The notes under the pieces: generated by a model | What the model was told of the DNA's origin: nothing | Databases searched by the model: none | What the model saw: only the letters and a program-made list of their open reading frames with translations | Assembly (NCBI GenBank): GCA_016932715.1 | Contig: JAFGCG010000001.1 | Location: 1 to 64,000, forward strand | DNA from: Anaerolineales bacterium | GTDB lineage: Bacteria; Chloroflexota; Anaerolineae; Anaerolineales; Villigracilaceae | DNA: 64,000 bases | Reading direction: 5' to 3' | Part shown: positions 55,735-64,000 of the stretch, piece by piece | Layout of the letters: every line of letters begins with the position of its first letter | Position numbering within the stretch: position 1 is the first letter of the stretch | Position numbers and translations under genes: made by a program

Positions 55735-56360
55735 TGCAGACGGAAATTCTTCCGGCTTCTTCGCCCGATGCAGTCACGTACGCTTGTGAAGTTTTGCAGC
55801 GAGGCGGATTGGTCGCCTTTCCCACCGACACAGTCTATGGCGTTGGCGCGCCGGCATTCAACGGGAAAGCCGTCGAGTCGGTGTATCGTGCAAAGGATCG
55901 ACCCGTTGAAAAGGCAATCCCCATTTTGATCGGTGATCCAAATGATTTGGAAAAAGTTGGGATGAATATTCCTGAGGTCGCGCGTCAGCTGGCCTCTCGT
56001 TTCTGGCCCGGACCTCTCACGCTGCTTGTCCCGAAGCGCCTCGACCTCCCCGAGGCGGTTTCTGCCACTTCCACCGTCGGCGTGCGCGTGCCTGACCACG
56101 AGGTTGCGCGGGCGCTCCTGCGCCGCGCGGGACCACTGGCAGTCACCTCCGCAAATATTTCCGGAGCACAGAGTCCGGTCACTGCGCAGGAAGTTTACAG
56201 GCAACTGGGCGGAAGAATCCCATTGATCCTTGATGGAGGCAAAACGCCGGGAGGAGTCCCGTCCACGCTTGTCGATTGCACAACATCTGAATTGAAAATT
56301 TTGCGGGAGGGTCCTGTTTCGCCGGAAGAGTTACGTTCCGCGCTAAATAATTTGGAGTGA
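55735..56360 (+). CDS. tsaC: Threonylcarbamoyl-AMP synthase
   Basis: A 208-residue Sua5/YciO/TsaC protein that makes threonylcarbamoyl-AMP for the t6A37 modification of ANN-reading tRNAs. It has GGLVAFPTDTVYGVGAPAF, YRAKDRPVEKAIPILI, FWPGPLTLLVPK, TVGVRVPDH and VTSANISGAQSPV. It lacks the extra Sua5 C-terminal domain. It begins 5 bases after prmC and converges on tsaD, which performs the following transfer step. Confidence 0.94.
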
Positions 56361-56440
56361 AAAACTCTTAGTCTGCTTTCAGGTTTGGTTCAGGTTCCCT
56401 TAAAGTCCCTGGCTATAATGAAAGCTGCATTCTCCTTTAC

Positions 56441-56486
56441 AAACCGCCCACGGCTCGGGCAAGCCAAGGGCGGTTTGGGTTTTTTG
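56441..56486 (+). terminator. Terminator after tsaC
   Basis: AAACCGCCC (56441-56449) pairs with GGGCGGTTT (56468-56476), with an inner GGCT/AGCC, and is followed by GGGTTTTTT. A TATAAT at 56414-56419 lies only about 22 bases before it. Confidence 0.85.
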
Positions 56487-56509
56487 TGGACAGTACACGG
56501 GTAAAAAGC

Positions 56510-56560
56510 AAACAGGTATACAGGTCAAAAAGCTTGTATACCTGTTTACTTGTCTACCTT
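56510..56560. repeat. Family E palindrome beside tsaD
   Basis: AAACAGGTATACA (56510-56522) and TGTATACCTGTTT (56535-56547) are perfect 13-base arms with a 12-base spacer; ACTTGTCTACC follows. The same words occur at 35755-35850. Confidence 0.85.
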
Positions 56561-57587
56561 ACGACAGCGGCCAGGTCGGCTCGACATCGATATCCAGTTC
56601 AGAGACATGCCCCAGGGCGTACCGGTAATACCCGGCTGCGGCGATCATCGCGGCGTTGTCAGTGCATAGCGAAAACGCTGGGATATGGACCTTGAATTCA
56701 TCCTGCAATTGAAACGCCTGACGAAGCGCGTGGTTGGCAGAAACGCCGCCCGCGACGAGAATCTCTTTTGCCTGATGGTCGCGCGCAGCCTGCATGGTCT
56801 TCTTGAACAGCACCTCCACCACCGCAGCCTGGAACGAGGCCGCCAGGTCTTCCACAGGCAGCGTTTTCCCTTTTTTCTTCAAATCAGCGACTTCATACAG
56901 GACCGCCGTTTTGAGTCCGCTGAACGAAAAGTCGTATTGCCCCTCGAGCCTGGCGCGCGGGAATTTGAAACGCGTTGGGTCTCCGCTTTCGGCTGCGCGC
57001 TGAACGGACGGTCCGCCGGGGTATGGGAGCTCGAGCAGCCGCGCGACCTTGTCGAAGGCCTCACCCGCCGCGTCATCCAGGGTGGCGCCGAGACGCCGGT
57101 ACGTCAGATGATCGGTCATGAGATTCAGTTCTGTGTGCCCGCCGGAGACAAGCAAAGCCATCAACGGAAATTGAGGTTCCGGCGGCATCGTCTCGCCAGC
57201 GTTGTACACCCACGATGAATAAATATGCCCCTCGAGGTGATTCACGCCGATCAGCGGCAAGCCCATCCCGAGGGCGATTCCCTTTGCCATATTCATGCCA
57301 ACGACCAGCGACCCCGCCAGTCCAGGACCGCGTGTGACGGCAACCGCGTCGATATCCTGCAATGTCAGATTGGACTGCACAAGCGTCTGCTCCACGACGG
57401 GAATAATGCTCAACACGTGCTGGCGCGAGGCGACCTCAGGGAACACGCCGCCATAACGTGCGTGGATGTCCATCTGCGAGGCGACCGTGGAGGACAAAAG
57501 CACGCGCCCGTTTTCGAGGATCGCGCAGGCGGTCTCATCGCAGGAGGTTTCGATGGCAAGGATCCGGGCGGATTTCAATTCACTCAT
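56559..57587 (-). CDS. tsaD: tRNA threonylcarbamoyladenosine transferase subunit TsaD
   Basis: A 342-residue ASKHA-fold protein that transfers the threonylcarbamoyl group to A37 of tRNA, in complex with TsaB and TsaE. The metal-binding histidines are in GVNHLEGHIYSS, with IETSCDETACAIL, GGVFPEVASRQH, PLMALLVSGGHTEL and LVAGGVSANHALR. The family E palindrome lies immediately after its stop. It is convergent with tsaC. Confidence 0.96.
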   Translation of the reverse strand: MSELKSARILAIETSCDETACAILENGRVLLSSTVASQMDIHARYGGVFPEVASRQHVLSIIPVVEQTLVQSNLTLQDIDAVAVTRGPGLAGSLVVGMNMAKGIALGMGLPLIGVNHLEGHIYSSWVYNAGETMPPEPQFPLMALLVSGGHTELNLMTDHLTYRRLGATLDDAAGEAFDKVARLLELPYPGGPSVQRAAESGDPTRFKFPRARLEGQYDFSFSGLKTAVLYEVADLKKKGKTLPVEDLAASFQAAVVEVLFKKTMQAARDHQAKEILVAGGVSANHALRQAFQLQDEFKVHIPAFSLCTDNAAMIAAAGYYRYALGHVSELDIDVEPTWPLS

Positions 57588-57589
57588 CG

Positions 57590-57622
57590 TACTTTTGACT
57601 TCTCACTTTTTACTTCCGACTT
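57590..57622. repeat. Family L words at the M24 peptidase end
   Basis: ACTTTTGACTTCTCACTTTTT and ACTTCCGACTTC match the reverse of the words at 29388-29412. They span the 3' end of the peptidase gene and supply its last residues (VGSKK). Confidence 0.5.
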
Positions 57623-58871
57623 CTTTCTTCCACTTCTTCATCGGCAAAACAAAATCATAGGGATAGTCAGCCAGCAGTTCCGCTTTGCCATCGGGTCGTA
57701 CCCAATAGGTGTCTTCGATTCGCACGCCCATGCCTTTGTCGGGATAATACAAACCGGGCTCGATGCTGATGACTACGCCGGGCTTGAGAAGATTATCCCC
57801 GGCTGCAGTGAGAGCAGACCACGGACGTTCATGGATATTCAAGCCAACCCCGTGTCCCAGGGAATGGACATACCCCTCCAGCGGCGCCTTCGTGTTGAGT
57901 TGGGATTTGTGCCCCTTAGACTCAAAATACTCGCATGTCATACGCTGGTAGTCAATAAAGGATGCATTCAGGTCGAGGTTCTCAATGACCTTGTCATAGA
58001 CTTCACGGACCTGATCATAGAGGGACTGCGCTTCAGGAGCCGCGTATCCCAGACTCCAGGTGCGTGTGAAATCAAAGAAATACCCCCCGCCCTTTTCGGC
58101 CGGGAAGATATCAAAGACGATCGTCTTGCCCAATGTCATCAAATCTTCAGGAGCGCCGACGGAATGCGGTACGCCCGCGTCGCGCCCGATCGCGAAGATC
58201 ACACCTTCCACATCCACCGCGCCGCGTTCCGCCAGCCAAAGAGCGATCTTGGATTTCACGTCTCCCACGGTAAGCGGGCTGCCATCTTCCTTCAATAGCA
58301 CTTCGTCCTCACGCACGTCACAGGCAGTCAGGTAATCCTGGACCATCTGCACAACGGTTGTCGTCACTGCACCTATTTGGCGGATGCGGGCGATTTCCAG
58401 GTCATCTTTGGTTTCCATCGCACGCAACAGGGTCGAATCCATGCCAGATTCGCCGACAAGTTCCAATTCGGGCATGACGCTCGCCAGCTTCATCAGGACG
58501 CCAAACAAGTGAGAGAGTTCCATCCTCCCATACACTGCGGCCCGCCCTCCGGAAAGTCCAAACTCCGAAAAGATCCTTCGGAAATTCAGCGCGACCGCCA
58601 GCTGCATATCCCCATTCGCCTGTTCCATGAAATCTGTCATGGGGAATTCACTGAACGAGACCGTCTTCAAGCCACTCCTGGCGGCTTCATCGCGCTCCAT
58701 ATCATTGTAGAACAACACCGGTTCTTTTCCGACTTTCTTGATCAGCAGCGCGCTGCTGACATGCCCGCCTCCCACGAAATAGTACATGGGCGGGTTATAT
58801 TCTGCATCACCAAAAACGAGGATGGCATCCAGCCTGCGATCCTGCATCAGGGCATCGAGATCAGATTTCAT
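57603..58871 (-). CDS. M24 family metallopeptidase (Xaa-Pro peptidase-like)
   Basis: A 422-residue pita-bread-fold peptidase. It has an N-terminal creatinase-like domain and a C-terminal catalytic domain with GKTIVFDIFPAEKGGGYFFD, SLGHGVGLNIHERPW, SIEPGLYYP and GVRIEDTYWV. Two acidic ligands occur as DIFPAEKGGGYFFD rather than the usual DxGxxxxGYxxD, so the first metal-ligand motif is slightly divergent. It probably removes N-terminal residues before proline or acts as a related hydrolase. GGAG precedes the ATG at 58871. Confidence 0.85.
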   Translation of the reverse strand: MKSDLDALMQDRRLDAILVFGDAEYNPPMYYFVGGGHVSSALLIKKVGKEPVLFYNDMERDEAARSGLKTVSFSEFPMTDFMEQANGDMQLAVALNFRRIFSEFGLSGGRAAVYGRMELSHLFGVLMKLASVMPELELVGESGMDSTLLRAMETKDDLEIARIRQIGAVTTTVVQMVQDYLTACDVREDEVLLKEDGSPLTVGDVKSKIALWLAERGAVDVEGVIFAIGRDAGVPHSVGAPEDLMTLGKTIVFDIFPAEKGGGYFFDFTRTWSLGYAAPEAQSLYDQVREVYDKVIENLDLNASFIDYQRMTCEYFESKGHKSQLNTKAPLEGYVHSLGHGVGLNIHERPWSALTAAGDNLLKPGVVISIEPGLYYPDKGMGVRIEDTYWVRPDGKAELLADYPYDFVLPMKKWKKEVGSKK

Positions 58872-58892
58872 AAATTCTCCTGGAAAGATTCT

Positions 58893-58935
58893 AACGCGAA
58901 TCGCACGAATCGCTGCCTGTAGCAGCATTCGCGTT
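58893..58935. repeat. Family C palindrome at the selA stop
   Basis: AACGCGAAT (58893-58901) and ATTCGCGTT (58927-58935) enclose an inner GCTGC/GCAGC stem. It overlaps the selA stop and precedes the M24 peptidase gene, so it could act as a transcription boundary. Confidence 0.75.
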
Positions 58936-60280
58936 AAGAACTTAATACCCCTTTTAACACCCTCAGCAGCAAAGCATCGTTCAACACGGTGCGCGGGTCG
59001 AGCAGGACTTTGTCATTTTCTGTTCGTGCGATGACCGGAGAACTCGCTTGACGAAGTTTCTTCAGGAATTTATCGGGCGATCCTACATTCAACGCCAGGA
59101 CATACGTGCTGACACATTCCTCGGGCAGGCTGCCTCCGCCGACCGTTGATTCGGATTTCAGCACCTCGCCCTGTCCCAACTCAGCCCGCCACGTTTCCGC
59201 GCGGACTTTCAATTGGTCCAGCGTTAAGGACATCATCCTCCAGATGGGGATTTCCCTCTCCGGCTCATCCTTGAGATAATGCAGCAGCGTCGCGGTGAGC
59301 CCCGCGAGGCAAATCTTGTCCGCGCGGACAGCGCGCGCCAGCGGATGTTTCCTGACCTTGTCTATCAAATCTTTTTTGCCGAGGAGGATGCCCGCCTGGG
59401 GACCGCCGAGCAACTTGTCTCCCGAGAAACAGACGAGGTCGACGCCTGCTGCCAAAGACTCCTGGACGGTCGGTTCGTGGGCAAATCCATAGTTGGCTGT
59501 ATCGAGCAATGCACCGGAGCCGAGGTCATCCAGCACAGGGACGCCAGCTTGATGAGCCACTTCGACGATCTCGCCCAATTCCGGTTCTTCTGTGAAGCCA
59601 ATGATCTTGAAGTTGCTGCGATGGGCGCGCATGACGAGCGCGGTCGGTTCTTCGAAAGCGGATTGGTAATCGGACAAACGGATTTTGTTCGTCGTCCCCA
59701 CTTCGACAAGTTTCGCCTGCGATTGTTTCATCACATCCGGGACGCGGAACCCGCCGCCGATCTCCACAAGCTGCGAGCGGGAAATGACCACGCGCTTTTT
59801 GTGCGCCAGTGCAGCCAGCGCCAGCAGCACAGCCGAGGCGTTGTTATTCACGATCACTGCGGCTTCTGCGCCGGTCAGCTTTTGCAGGGTCGCTTCGGCA
59901 TGGGTGAGGCGTGAGCCGCGCTGACCTTTCTCCAGGTCATATTCAAGCGTGGAGTAGTCTTCGGCAGCTTCTTTCATCGCCGCGACGGCTGCCCGCGACA
60001 AGGGCGCGCGCCCAAGATTGGTATGAAGAATAACTCCGGTCGCGTTGATGACCGGAAGCAGGGTCGGCTTGGTCCAGGCGAGGAGGTGAGATGCGGCTTG
60101 GGCCAGGATCGCGTCCGGGGAGGGCAGGCCCGCCTCCGGCGTAGCCCGGAAACGTGTGCGGATCTCGTCCAGGGCCAGTCGAAGCGCGTCCAACGTCAGG
60201 GGGCGGCCATACGTCTCAATGAGCTGAGTCGCACCCTGAAGCAGTTGTTCGACGGAGGGAAGGTCACGAAGACTGGTCAT
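58934..60280 (-). CDS. selA: L-seryl-tRNA(Sec) selenium transferase
   Basis: A 448-residue PLP enzyme that converts Ser-tRNA(Sec) to Sec-tRNA(Sec) with selenophosphate. It shows NATGVILHTNLGRAPLS, NNNASAVLLALAALA, the PLP lysine in CFSGDKLLGGPQAGI and VDDLGSG-type strands (VLDDLGSGALLD). No selB, selD or selenocysteine tRNA was recognised in the window, so the rest of the system must lie elsewhere. Its start overlaps the end of the small membrane protein gene upstream by 17 bases. Confidence 0.95.
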   Translation of the reverse strand: MTSLRDLPSVEQLLQGATQLIETYGRPLTLDALRLALDEIRTRFRATPEAGLPSPDAILAQAASHLLAWTKPTLLPVINATGVILHTNLGRAPLSRAAVAAMKEAAEDYSTLEYDLEKGQRGSRLTHAEATLQKLTGAEAAVIVNNNASAVLLALAALAHKKRVVISRSQLVEIGGGFRVPDVMKQSQAKLVEVGTTNKIRLSDYQSAFEEPTALVMRAHRSNFKIIGFTEEPELGEIVEVAHQAGVPVLDDLGSGALLDTANYGFAHEPTVQESLAAGVDLVCFSGDKLLGGPQAGILLGKKDLIDKVRKHPLARAVRADKICLAGLTATLLHYLKDEPEREIPIWRMMSLTLDQLKVRAETWRAELGQGEVLKSESTVGGGSLPEECVSTYVLALNVGSPDKFLKKLRQASSPVIARTENDKVLLDPRTVLNDALLLRVLKGVLSS

Positions 60281-60677
60281 CGGTGGGGACCGGAGGTTTC
60301 CAATGCGACTTTTCGCGCAGGCGCGTGAAATATTCGATGGCTGCCAGCCCGCCCGCGAGACCCAGGATCACATAGACCGTGACCAGGCGCCCAAGCTGGA
60401 GCCAGGCGAGGGTCGCGCCATAGATCCCAAACCACATCGCCTGACGGACGATCACGTTCGCTTCCGCAGGCGTTTCAGCGGGAAAGCGACGATGAAAGAA
60501 ATAGACAACCGGCAGCACCGTGCCCGTGAGCGCCATCAACACCAGGACGAAGAAGCCCCAGCGCGGCCAGACATAGGGAAGTGTTTGTGTGATGAGGAGA
60601 TAAAGCCCACCCCAGCCAATGAGCATCAGCACAAGGGACGAGAGCCCGAATGGTTTGAATTTGAGTTGTCCATCCAT
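60264..60677 (-). CDS. Four-helix membrane protein, unknown function
   Basis: A 137-residue protein with four hydrophobic helices (for example LSSLVLMLIGWGGLYLLITQ and GRLVTVYVILGLAGGLAAI) and a hydrophilic C-terminus. I start at 60677 (MDGQLKFKPF), since TATAAT at 60690-60685 lies seven bases before this ATG and the region further upstream is a purine-rich GAGGAAAGAGG repeat-like tract. It overlaps selA by 17 bases. No family is recognised with confidence. Confidence 0.65.
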   Translation of the reverse strand: MDGQLKFKPFGLSSLVLMLIGWGGLYLLITQTLPYVWPRWGFFVLVLMALTGTVLPVVYFFHRRFPAETPAEANVIVRQAMWFGIYGATLAWLQLGRLVTVYVILGLAGGLAAIEYFTRLREKSHWKPPVPTDDQSS

Positions 60678-60684
60678 TGAGGGA

Positions 60685-60690
60685 ATTATA
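60685..60690 (-). promoter_or_regulatory. -10 element next to membrane protein start (possible leaderless mRNA)
   Basis: TATAAT on the minus strand is seven bases from the ATG at 60677 with no ribosome site between. It would drive the membrane protein and selA together. Confidence 0.45.
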
Positions 60691-60799
60691 CTCTGTGGGA
60701 GAAGAGAAGAAAGAGGAAAGAGGCGGGAAGAAGCGATGAGCAAAATGAATAGCCGACTCACAAGTTTGCGAGCCGGCTAGTTGAGTGATACTCTTTAAA

Positions 60800-60835
60800 G
60801 CTGCGCGTAAATTCGTGGAATTCGCGGCGAATGCT
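60800..60835. repeat. Family C words between AOR and the membrane protein
   Basis: GCGCGTAAATTCGTGGAATTCGCGGCGAAT carries the AATTCGCG words of 14192-14259. It fills the gap after the AOR gene. Confidence 0.55.
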
Positions 60836-62989
60836 TTAGATCATCTTCTTTGCCTCTTCGACCACTTCGAGCACTTCGGGGAAATCGATCCCGAGCTCGC
60901 GGAGTTTCTCGATCGTCGGGATACTGTCCTTGTCCCAGCCGCGCCGCTGATAGACGGCATCTGCGAGCATTTCATACTGCGCTTCACGATATTTGCGCAG
61001 CTCCTTCATCTTCTGTTCCATGGACATTCCGCCCGGCTCGATCTCGACGAGGCGCTTGAGCTGCTCATCGTAGCGCTCCTGGCGCGATTCATACTCCTCC
61101 CTGGTGACCGGTCCCATGCCGCGATAGGGCGGGACGTCATGCTGGCGGCCGACGCGTCCCATGCGCAGAGAAAACACTTTCTGGAAGTTATACACGCGCT
61201 CAGATTGAAGCAGCAAATCTTCTGCTTTGGTTGGCTTGCCAGTCACACCCTGATGGATCCAGGTATAGTTCTCGACATGCTCCTCTACTTTGGCGGGTTC
61301 TTTGGTCTCCTTGTTGTTTGCGGGTGAAATGTCGTTCCACGGCAGTTTGCAGAGACCATGCAGGCTGAACCAGGTGCGCCAGATCGGGAAGTAATGCAAG
61401 GCTTCAGCCTTGTCCTGGAAGGTGGGCAAAAGTTTGTGGACCTGATCCATGAAGATCAGCCAGGCTTCATCATGCTGCGGACCCTTGGTTGCCAAAGCAT
61501 AACCGCCTTGTTGAGCGAGAGACTCTTTACACATGTATTCTGAGATCTCCATACCCTTGATTTCCATGCCGATATCATGCATGAAGGCAGGGTCACCGCC
61601 GAAGACACGCGCGAAATACTCTTTCATATAGCGGACGCCCTGCCCGACAATCACGCCAAACCCTTCGCCGCGCGCCATTTGGTGTAACAGTTCGAGCGCC
61701 GCATCACTGTTGCCAAAATTCAATTCCAAACCGCTGGTATGCTCCTTGGTGATAATGCCTGCTTCGTAGCACTCCATCGCAAACGCGATGCTGTTCGCAC
61801 ACGAGATGGTGTCGATGCCATAGGTGTCACAGTAGAAGTTAAGCTCGAGCACTTTCTGCGGGTCGAAGTTGCCGATGTTCGACCCCAATCCGGCGGCGTT
61901 TTCATATTCAGGTCCATCCACGAGGACGCATGTCCCGGCATAGGGACCGGTCTTCACAGGGAACTTATCGACGCCGTGCGAGCAGGACATCGTGCAGCCC
62001 AGCCAGCAGCCGTCGGGCAGACCCTGGGTAAAGGCTTCCTTCCAAACCTTCGTGCTGATCTTCTCTGCCTCCGGGTGGCTTCCAAAGCGATAGTTGTGCG
62101 TTGGCAAAAGATCAAAATGGTCCATCACCTCGAGGATGTTCGCCGTACCCACTTTGCGCATCTGATTCTGCGAATCGTCCAGGTCGGCAATTTCCTTGTT
62201 GATGCGCTGCCCGGCCTTGCGCACGAGCGCCATATCTGCAACGCCGTTCTTGTCTCCGCTCATATCGCTGAAACGGCAGACGACCGCGGCGATCTTCTTG
62301 TCGCGGAAGACGCGTCCCGGGCCGCCGCGCCCGGCCTGCTTGAGCCGCGCCTCCTTCCGGCGGACGTCGTACCAGGAGGAATTGATCACTGCAAAGCGGA
62401 TATAGTTCGCCGCCTGCCCGCTGGACAGGACTGCCACGCCGCGCTTGCCTTTTTCATCACCGCCATACTTCGCCGTCAGCATATTGCCAATCAGGTGGGA
62501 ATCTTCTTCTTCGAAGGCATACGGCTCGATCGTGACCCGGCCCGTATCGCCGTCGATAAAGATGACCACATCCTCAGCCGCCTTGCCCTGGATCTCCAGG
62601 GCATCGAAACCTGAGAACTTCAGGAACGGACCGAAATACCCGCCGACATTGCTGTCGATCACATTTTCCGTCAGCGGACCGAGCGTCACGACCGTAGCTT
62701 TGCCGGTGCCCGGGTAAGCCGTGATCCCACAGATGGGACCGTTGGTAACGATCAACTCATTCTGCGGGTCGTTCCAGCGGGTCTCGGGCGTGACCGCATC
62801 CCACAGCAGCTTAAGTCCAAACCCGCGCCCGCCTGTGAAGATGTCCTTCATCTGCTGGGTGACAGGCTTTTCGCGGATGGTATTGGTATCCAGATTGATG
62901 TAAAGCGTGCGATTGGCATATCCCCGCTCAACAGGACGAAGTTCGTAAGTGAATTCTGCAAGTAAAGTCGATTCAGTCGGCAGAGTCAT
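60836..62989 (-). CDS. Aldehyde ferredoxin oxidoreductase family tungstoenzyme
   Basis: A 717-residue AOR-family protein, slightly longer than the usual 600-660. The N-terminal domain has TGGRGFGLKLLWDAVTP and GYFGPFLKFSGFDALEIQG as in tungstopterin-binding members. The iron-sulfur region is CWLGCTMSCSHG, with cysteines spaced by three residues each instead of the common CxxCxxxC, and a candidate fourth cysteine is in LHGLCKLPW. It probably oxidises an aldehyde or reduces an acid or acyl-CoA through ferredoxin. AAGGAG precedes the ATG. MoeA proteins in the window could supply the cofactor. Confidence 0.88.
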   Translation of the reverse strand: MTLPTESTLLAEFTYELRPVERGYANRTLYINLDTNTIREKPVTQQMKDIFTGGRGFGLKLLWDAVTPETRWNDPQNELIVTNGPICGITAYPGTGKATVVTLGPLTENVIDSNVGGYFGPFLKFSGFDALEIQGKAAEDVVIFIDGDTGRVTIEPYAFEEEDSHLIGNMLTAKYGGDEKGKRGVAVLSSGQAANYIRFAVINSSWYDVRRKEARLKQAGRGGPGRVFRDKKIAAVVCRFSDMSGDKNGVADMALVRKAGQRINKEIADLDDSQNQMRKVGTANILEVMDHFDLLPTHNYRFGSHPEAEKISTKVWKEAFTQGLPDGCWLGCTMSCSHGVDKFPVKTGPYAGTCVLVDGPEYENAAGLGSNIGNFDPQKVLELNFYCDTYGIDTISCANSIAFAMECYEAGIITKEHTSGLELNFGNSDAALELLHQMARGEGFGVIVGQGVRYMKEYFARVFGGDPAFMHDIGMEIKGMEISEYMCKESLAQQGGYALATKGPQHDEAWLIFMDQVHKLLPTFQDKAEALHYFPIWRTWFSLHGLCKLPWNDISPANNKETKEPAKVEEHVENYTWIHQGVTGKPTKAEDLLLQSERVYNFQKVFSLRMGRVGRQHDVPPYRGMGPVTREEYESRQERYDEQLKRLVEIEPGGMSMEQKMKELRKYREAQYEMLADAVYQRRGWDKDSIPTIEKLRELGIDFPEVLEVVEEAKKMI

Positions 62990-63193
62990 GGAAGGTCTCC
63001 TTGGTTACTCACGTAAATAGGAATGGCACTCAGTATAATTATCCCAATATTGACCTTGATTGCCTACTGATTATCTTCCCCTTCTGGTAGTGCCAAGAGG
63101 CAGGCTGATTTATAATGACGATTGTCGAACCGCGCAGTTAAAAGAGGTGAGAGGAAAGACGAAAGAGGCTTCGCGGTGAAGAAAGAAGGTTGT

Positions 63194-63706
63194 ATGAACG
63201 TATCCGACGCCATCCGACTGAAGCGCGCCGTGCGCAAATTTCAGGACAAGCCTTTGCCTGAGGAGGTAACTCGCGCCATCCTGAATGCCGGGCGCAGATC
63301 CCAATCGTCGAAGAACGAGCAGACCTGGCAATTCATCGCCATCCGTGACAAATCGGTTCTCAGAGCGCTCTCCGAATGCGGGCAGTGGGCTGGACATCTG
63401 GCGGGCGCGGCGTTGGGCGTCGCTATTCTCACGCCGGATCCGGAAGGAAAATTCCAGATCATGTTCGACGCCGGGCAAGCCGCGGCGTTCATGCAGCTGG
63501 CTGCCTGGGAGTTGGGAGTCGGCTCGGTCCCGGCTTCGATCTATGAGCCGGAGAAAGCGCGCCAGATCCTGGGGTTCCCCGCCGAGTGGCATCTGCGCAT
63601 CGCGCTGTCATTCGGATATCCGCTGGAGGAGGCAAAGTTGTCCGCTGCGCCAAAGAAGGGCGGGCGAAGAGCACTGGCGGATGTGGTGCATTGGGACAGA
63701 TGGTGA
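63194..63706 (+). CDS. Nitroreductase family protein
   Basis: A 170-residue FMN-dependent nitroreductase-fold protein with AIRLKRAVRKFQDKPLP, GRRSQSSKNEQTWQFIAIRD and AAAFMQLAAWELGVGSVPAS. It is shorter than classical members and lacks a strong hint of substrate. I start at 63194, where GAAGG precedes the ATG; a longer frame from a TTG at 63122 directly follows TATAAT (63111-63116). It is divergent from the AOR gene. Confidence 0.85.
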   Translation: MNVSDAIRLKRAVRKFQDKPLPEEVTRAILNAGRRSQSSKNEQTWQFIAIRDKSVLRALSECGQWAGHLAGAALGVAILTPDPEGKFQIMFDAGQAAAFMQLAAWELGVGSVPASIYEPEKARQILGFPAEWHLRIALSFGYPLEEAKLSAAPKKGGRRALADVVHWDRW

Positions 63707-63732
63707 TTGACGATTTGCGATTTGCGATTGGC
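63704..63732. repeat. Family A heptads, about four units
   Basis: TGATTGACGATTTGCGATTTGCGATTGGC is cut into 7-base steps of the RCGATTK kind and starts at the stop of the nitroreductase gene. Confidence 0.75.
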
Positions 63733-63790
63733 ATCTTTTAAAGGTTTGTTTGGCAATATTGACATTAACAACGAATGAATAGGAGCCTTG

Positions 63791-64000
63791 ATGAACAACC
63801 AGCTTTTGAACGGCGAGTGGCAGTTCCGCCAATGCGGTACGGAGGAATGGCTGCCAGCGACCGTCCCGGGCGGAGTGCATACCGATTTGCTGGCACTGGG
63901 AAAGATCCCCGATCCATTTGTGGCTGACAATGAACTCAAGGTGATGTGGGTGGCTGAAACGGACTGGGAGTACCGCCGCACATTCAGCATGGATGCCGCT
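63791..64000 (+). CDS. Beta-mannosidase-like glycoside hydrolase family 2 (5' part)
   Basis: The first 70 residues fit the N-terminal sugar-binding domain of GH2 beta-mannosidases: LNGEWQFRQ, then WLPATVPGGVHTDLLALGKI, DPFVADNELKVMWVAETDW and EYRRTF. AGGAG precedes the ATG by a normal distance. The gene continues past the right edge, so the catalytic residues are not visible. Confidence 0.85.
   Translation, partial: MNNQLLNGEWQFRQCGTEEWLPATVPGGVHTDLLALGKIPDPFVADNELKVMWVAETDWEYRRTFSMDAA

Overview
This is a bacterial chromosome segment of roughly mid-50s percent GC, densely coding on both strands. The gene content points to an aerobic or facultative member of the Chloroflexota, most likely an Anaerolineae relative. 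Supporting features are an A2-type caa3 oxidase whose subunit IV is fused to III, a hybrid CtaA-half/CtaB protein, a MoeA fused to a periplasmic-binding-like domain, a coenzyme F420 gene cluster, and many short palindromic repeats. The phylum call is inference from gene style; no rRNA or tRNA gene was recognised in the window.

Layout. 1-4666: a duplicated small tail-anchored protein, then a four-gene ABC-2 export or gliding-type operon (ATPase, permease, Gld-like protein, DUF4340 protein). 4774-5985: an RpoD-type sigma factor with its own promoter and terminator. 6044-14109: an island of multi-pass GT-C-like membrane glycosyltransferases, two of which are broken (one by frameshifts and stops, one by a single in-frame amber codon). 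14358-22689: a respiratory block on the minus strand with CoxB (caa3), CoxA, fused subunits IV+III, Sco, a cupredoxin-like protein, SURF1 and CtaB, followed by PrxQ/Bcp and a lipoprotein cytochrome c. 22779-26678: CheY-like receiver, MoeA-PBP fusion, GuaB. 26724-29816: PurB, PurA, GlsB. 30044-36810: PLP ammonia-lyase, MoeA, UbiA-like prenyltransferase, aminotransferase, DinB, SDR and proline dehydrogenase.

36989-41832: a serine hydrolase, a COG1579 zinc-ribbon coiled-coil protein and a membrane-anchored NACHT-HEAT ATPase. 41956-49498: an F420 island with NpdG, CofE, a PPOX F420 enzyme, a stand-alone nitroreductase, CofD, CofC and an LLM-class enzyme, plus an SsnA-like amidohydrolase. It holds both side-chain and donor-activation genes and several F420 users; FO synthase genes are not in the window. 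49524-57587: CinA/PncC, Yip1, UvrC with a coupled receiver, and the translation-quality set PrfA, PrmC, TsaC and TsaD. 57603-64000: M24 peptidase, SelA, a membrane protein, a tungsten-type aldehyde ferredoxin oxidoreductase, a nitroreductase and the start of a beta-mannosidase. MoeA twice, AOR and SelA together imply Mo/W and selenium metabolism.

The most unusual feature cuts across these modules. About ten families of short palindromic or heptad repeats occur between genes, and copies lie in frame inside conserved genes (MoeA twice, MoeA-PBP, CofE, UvrC, PurB, the CofD N-terminus), where they encode extra loops. Family membership is judged by eye from the window alone.
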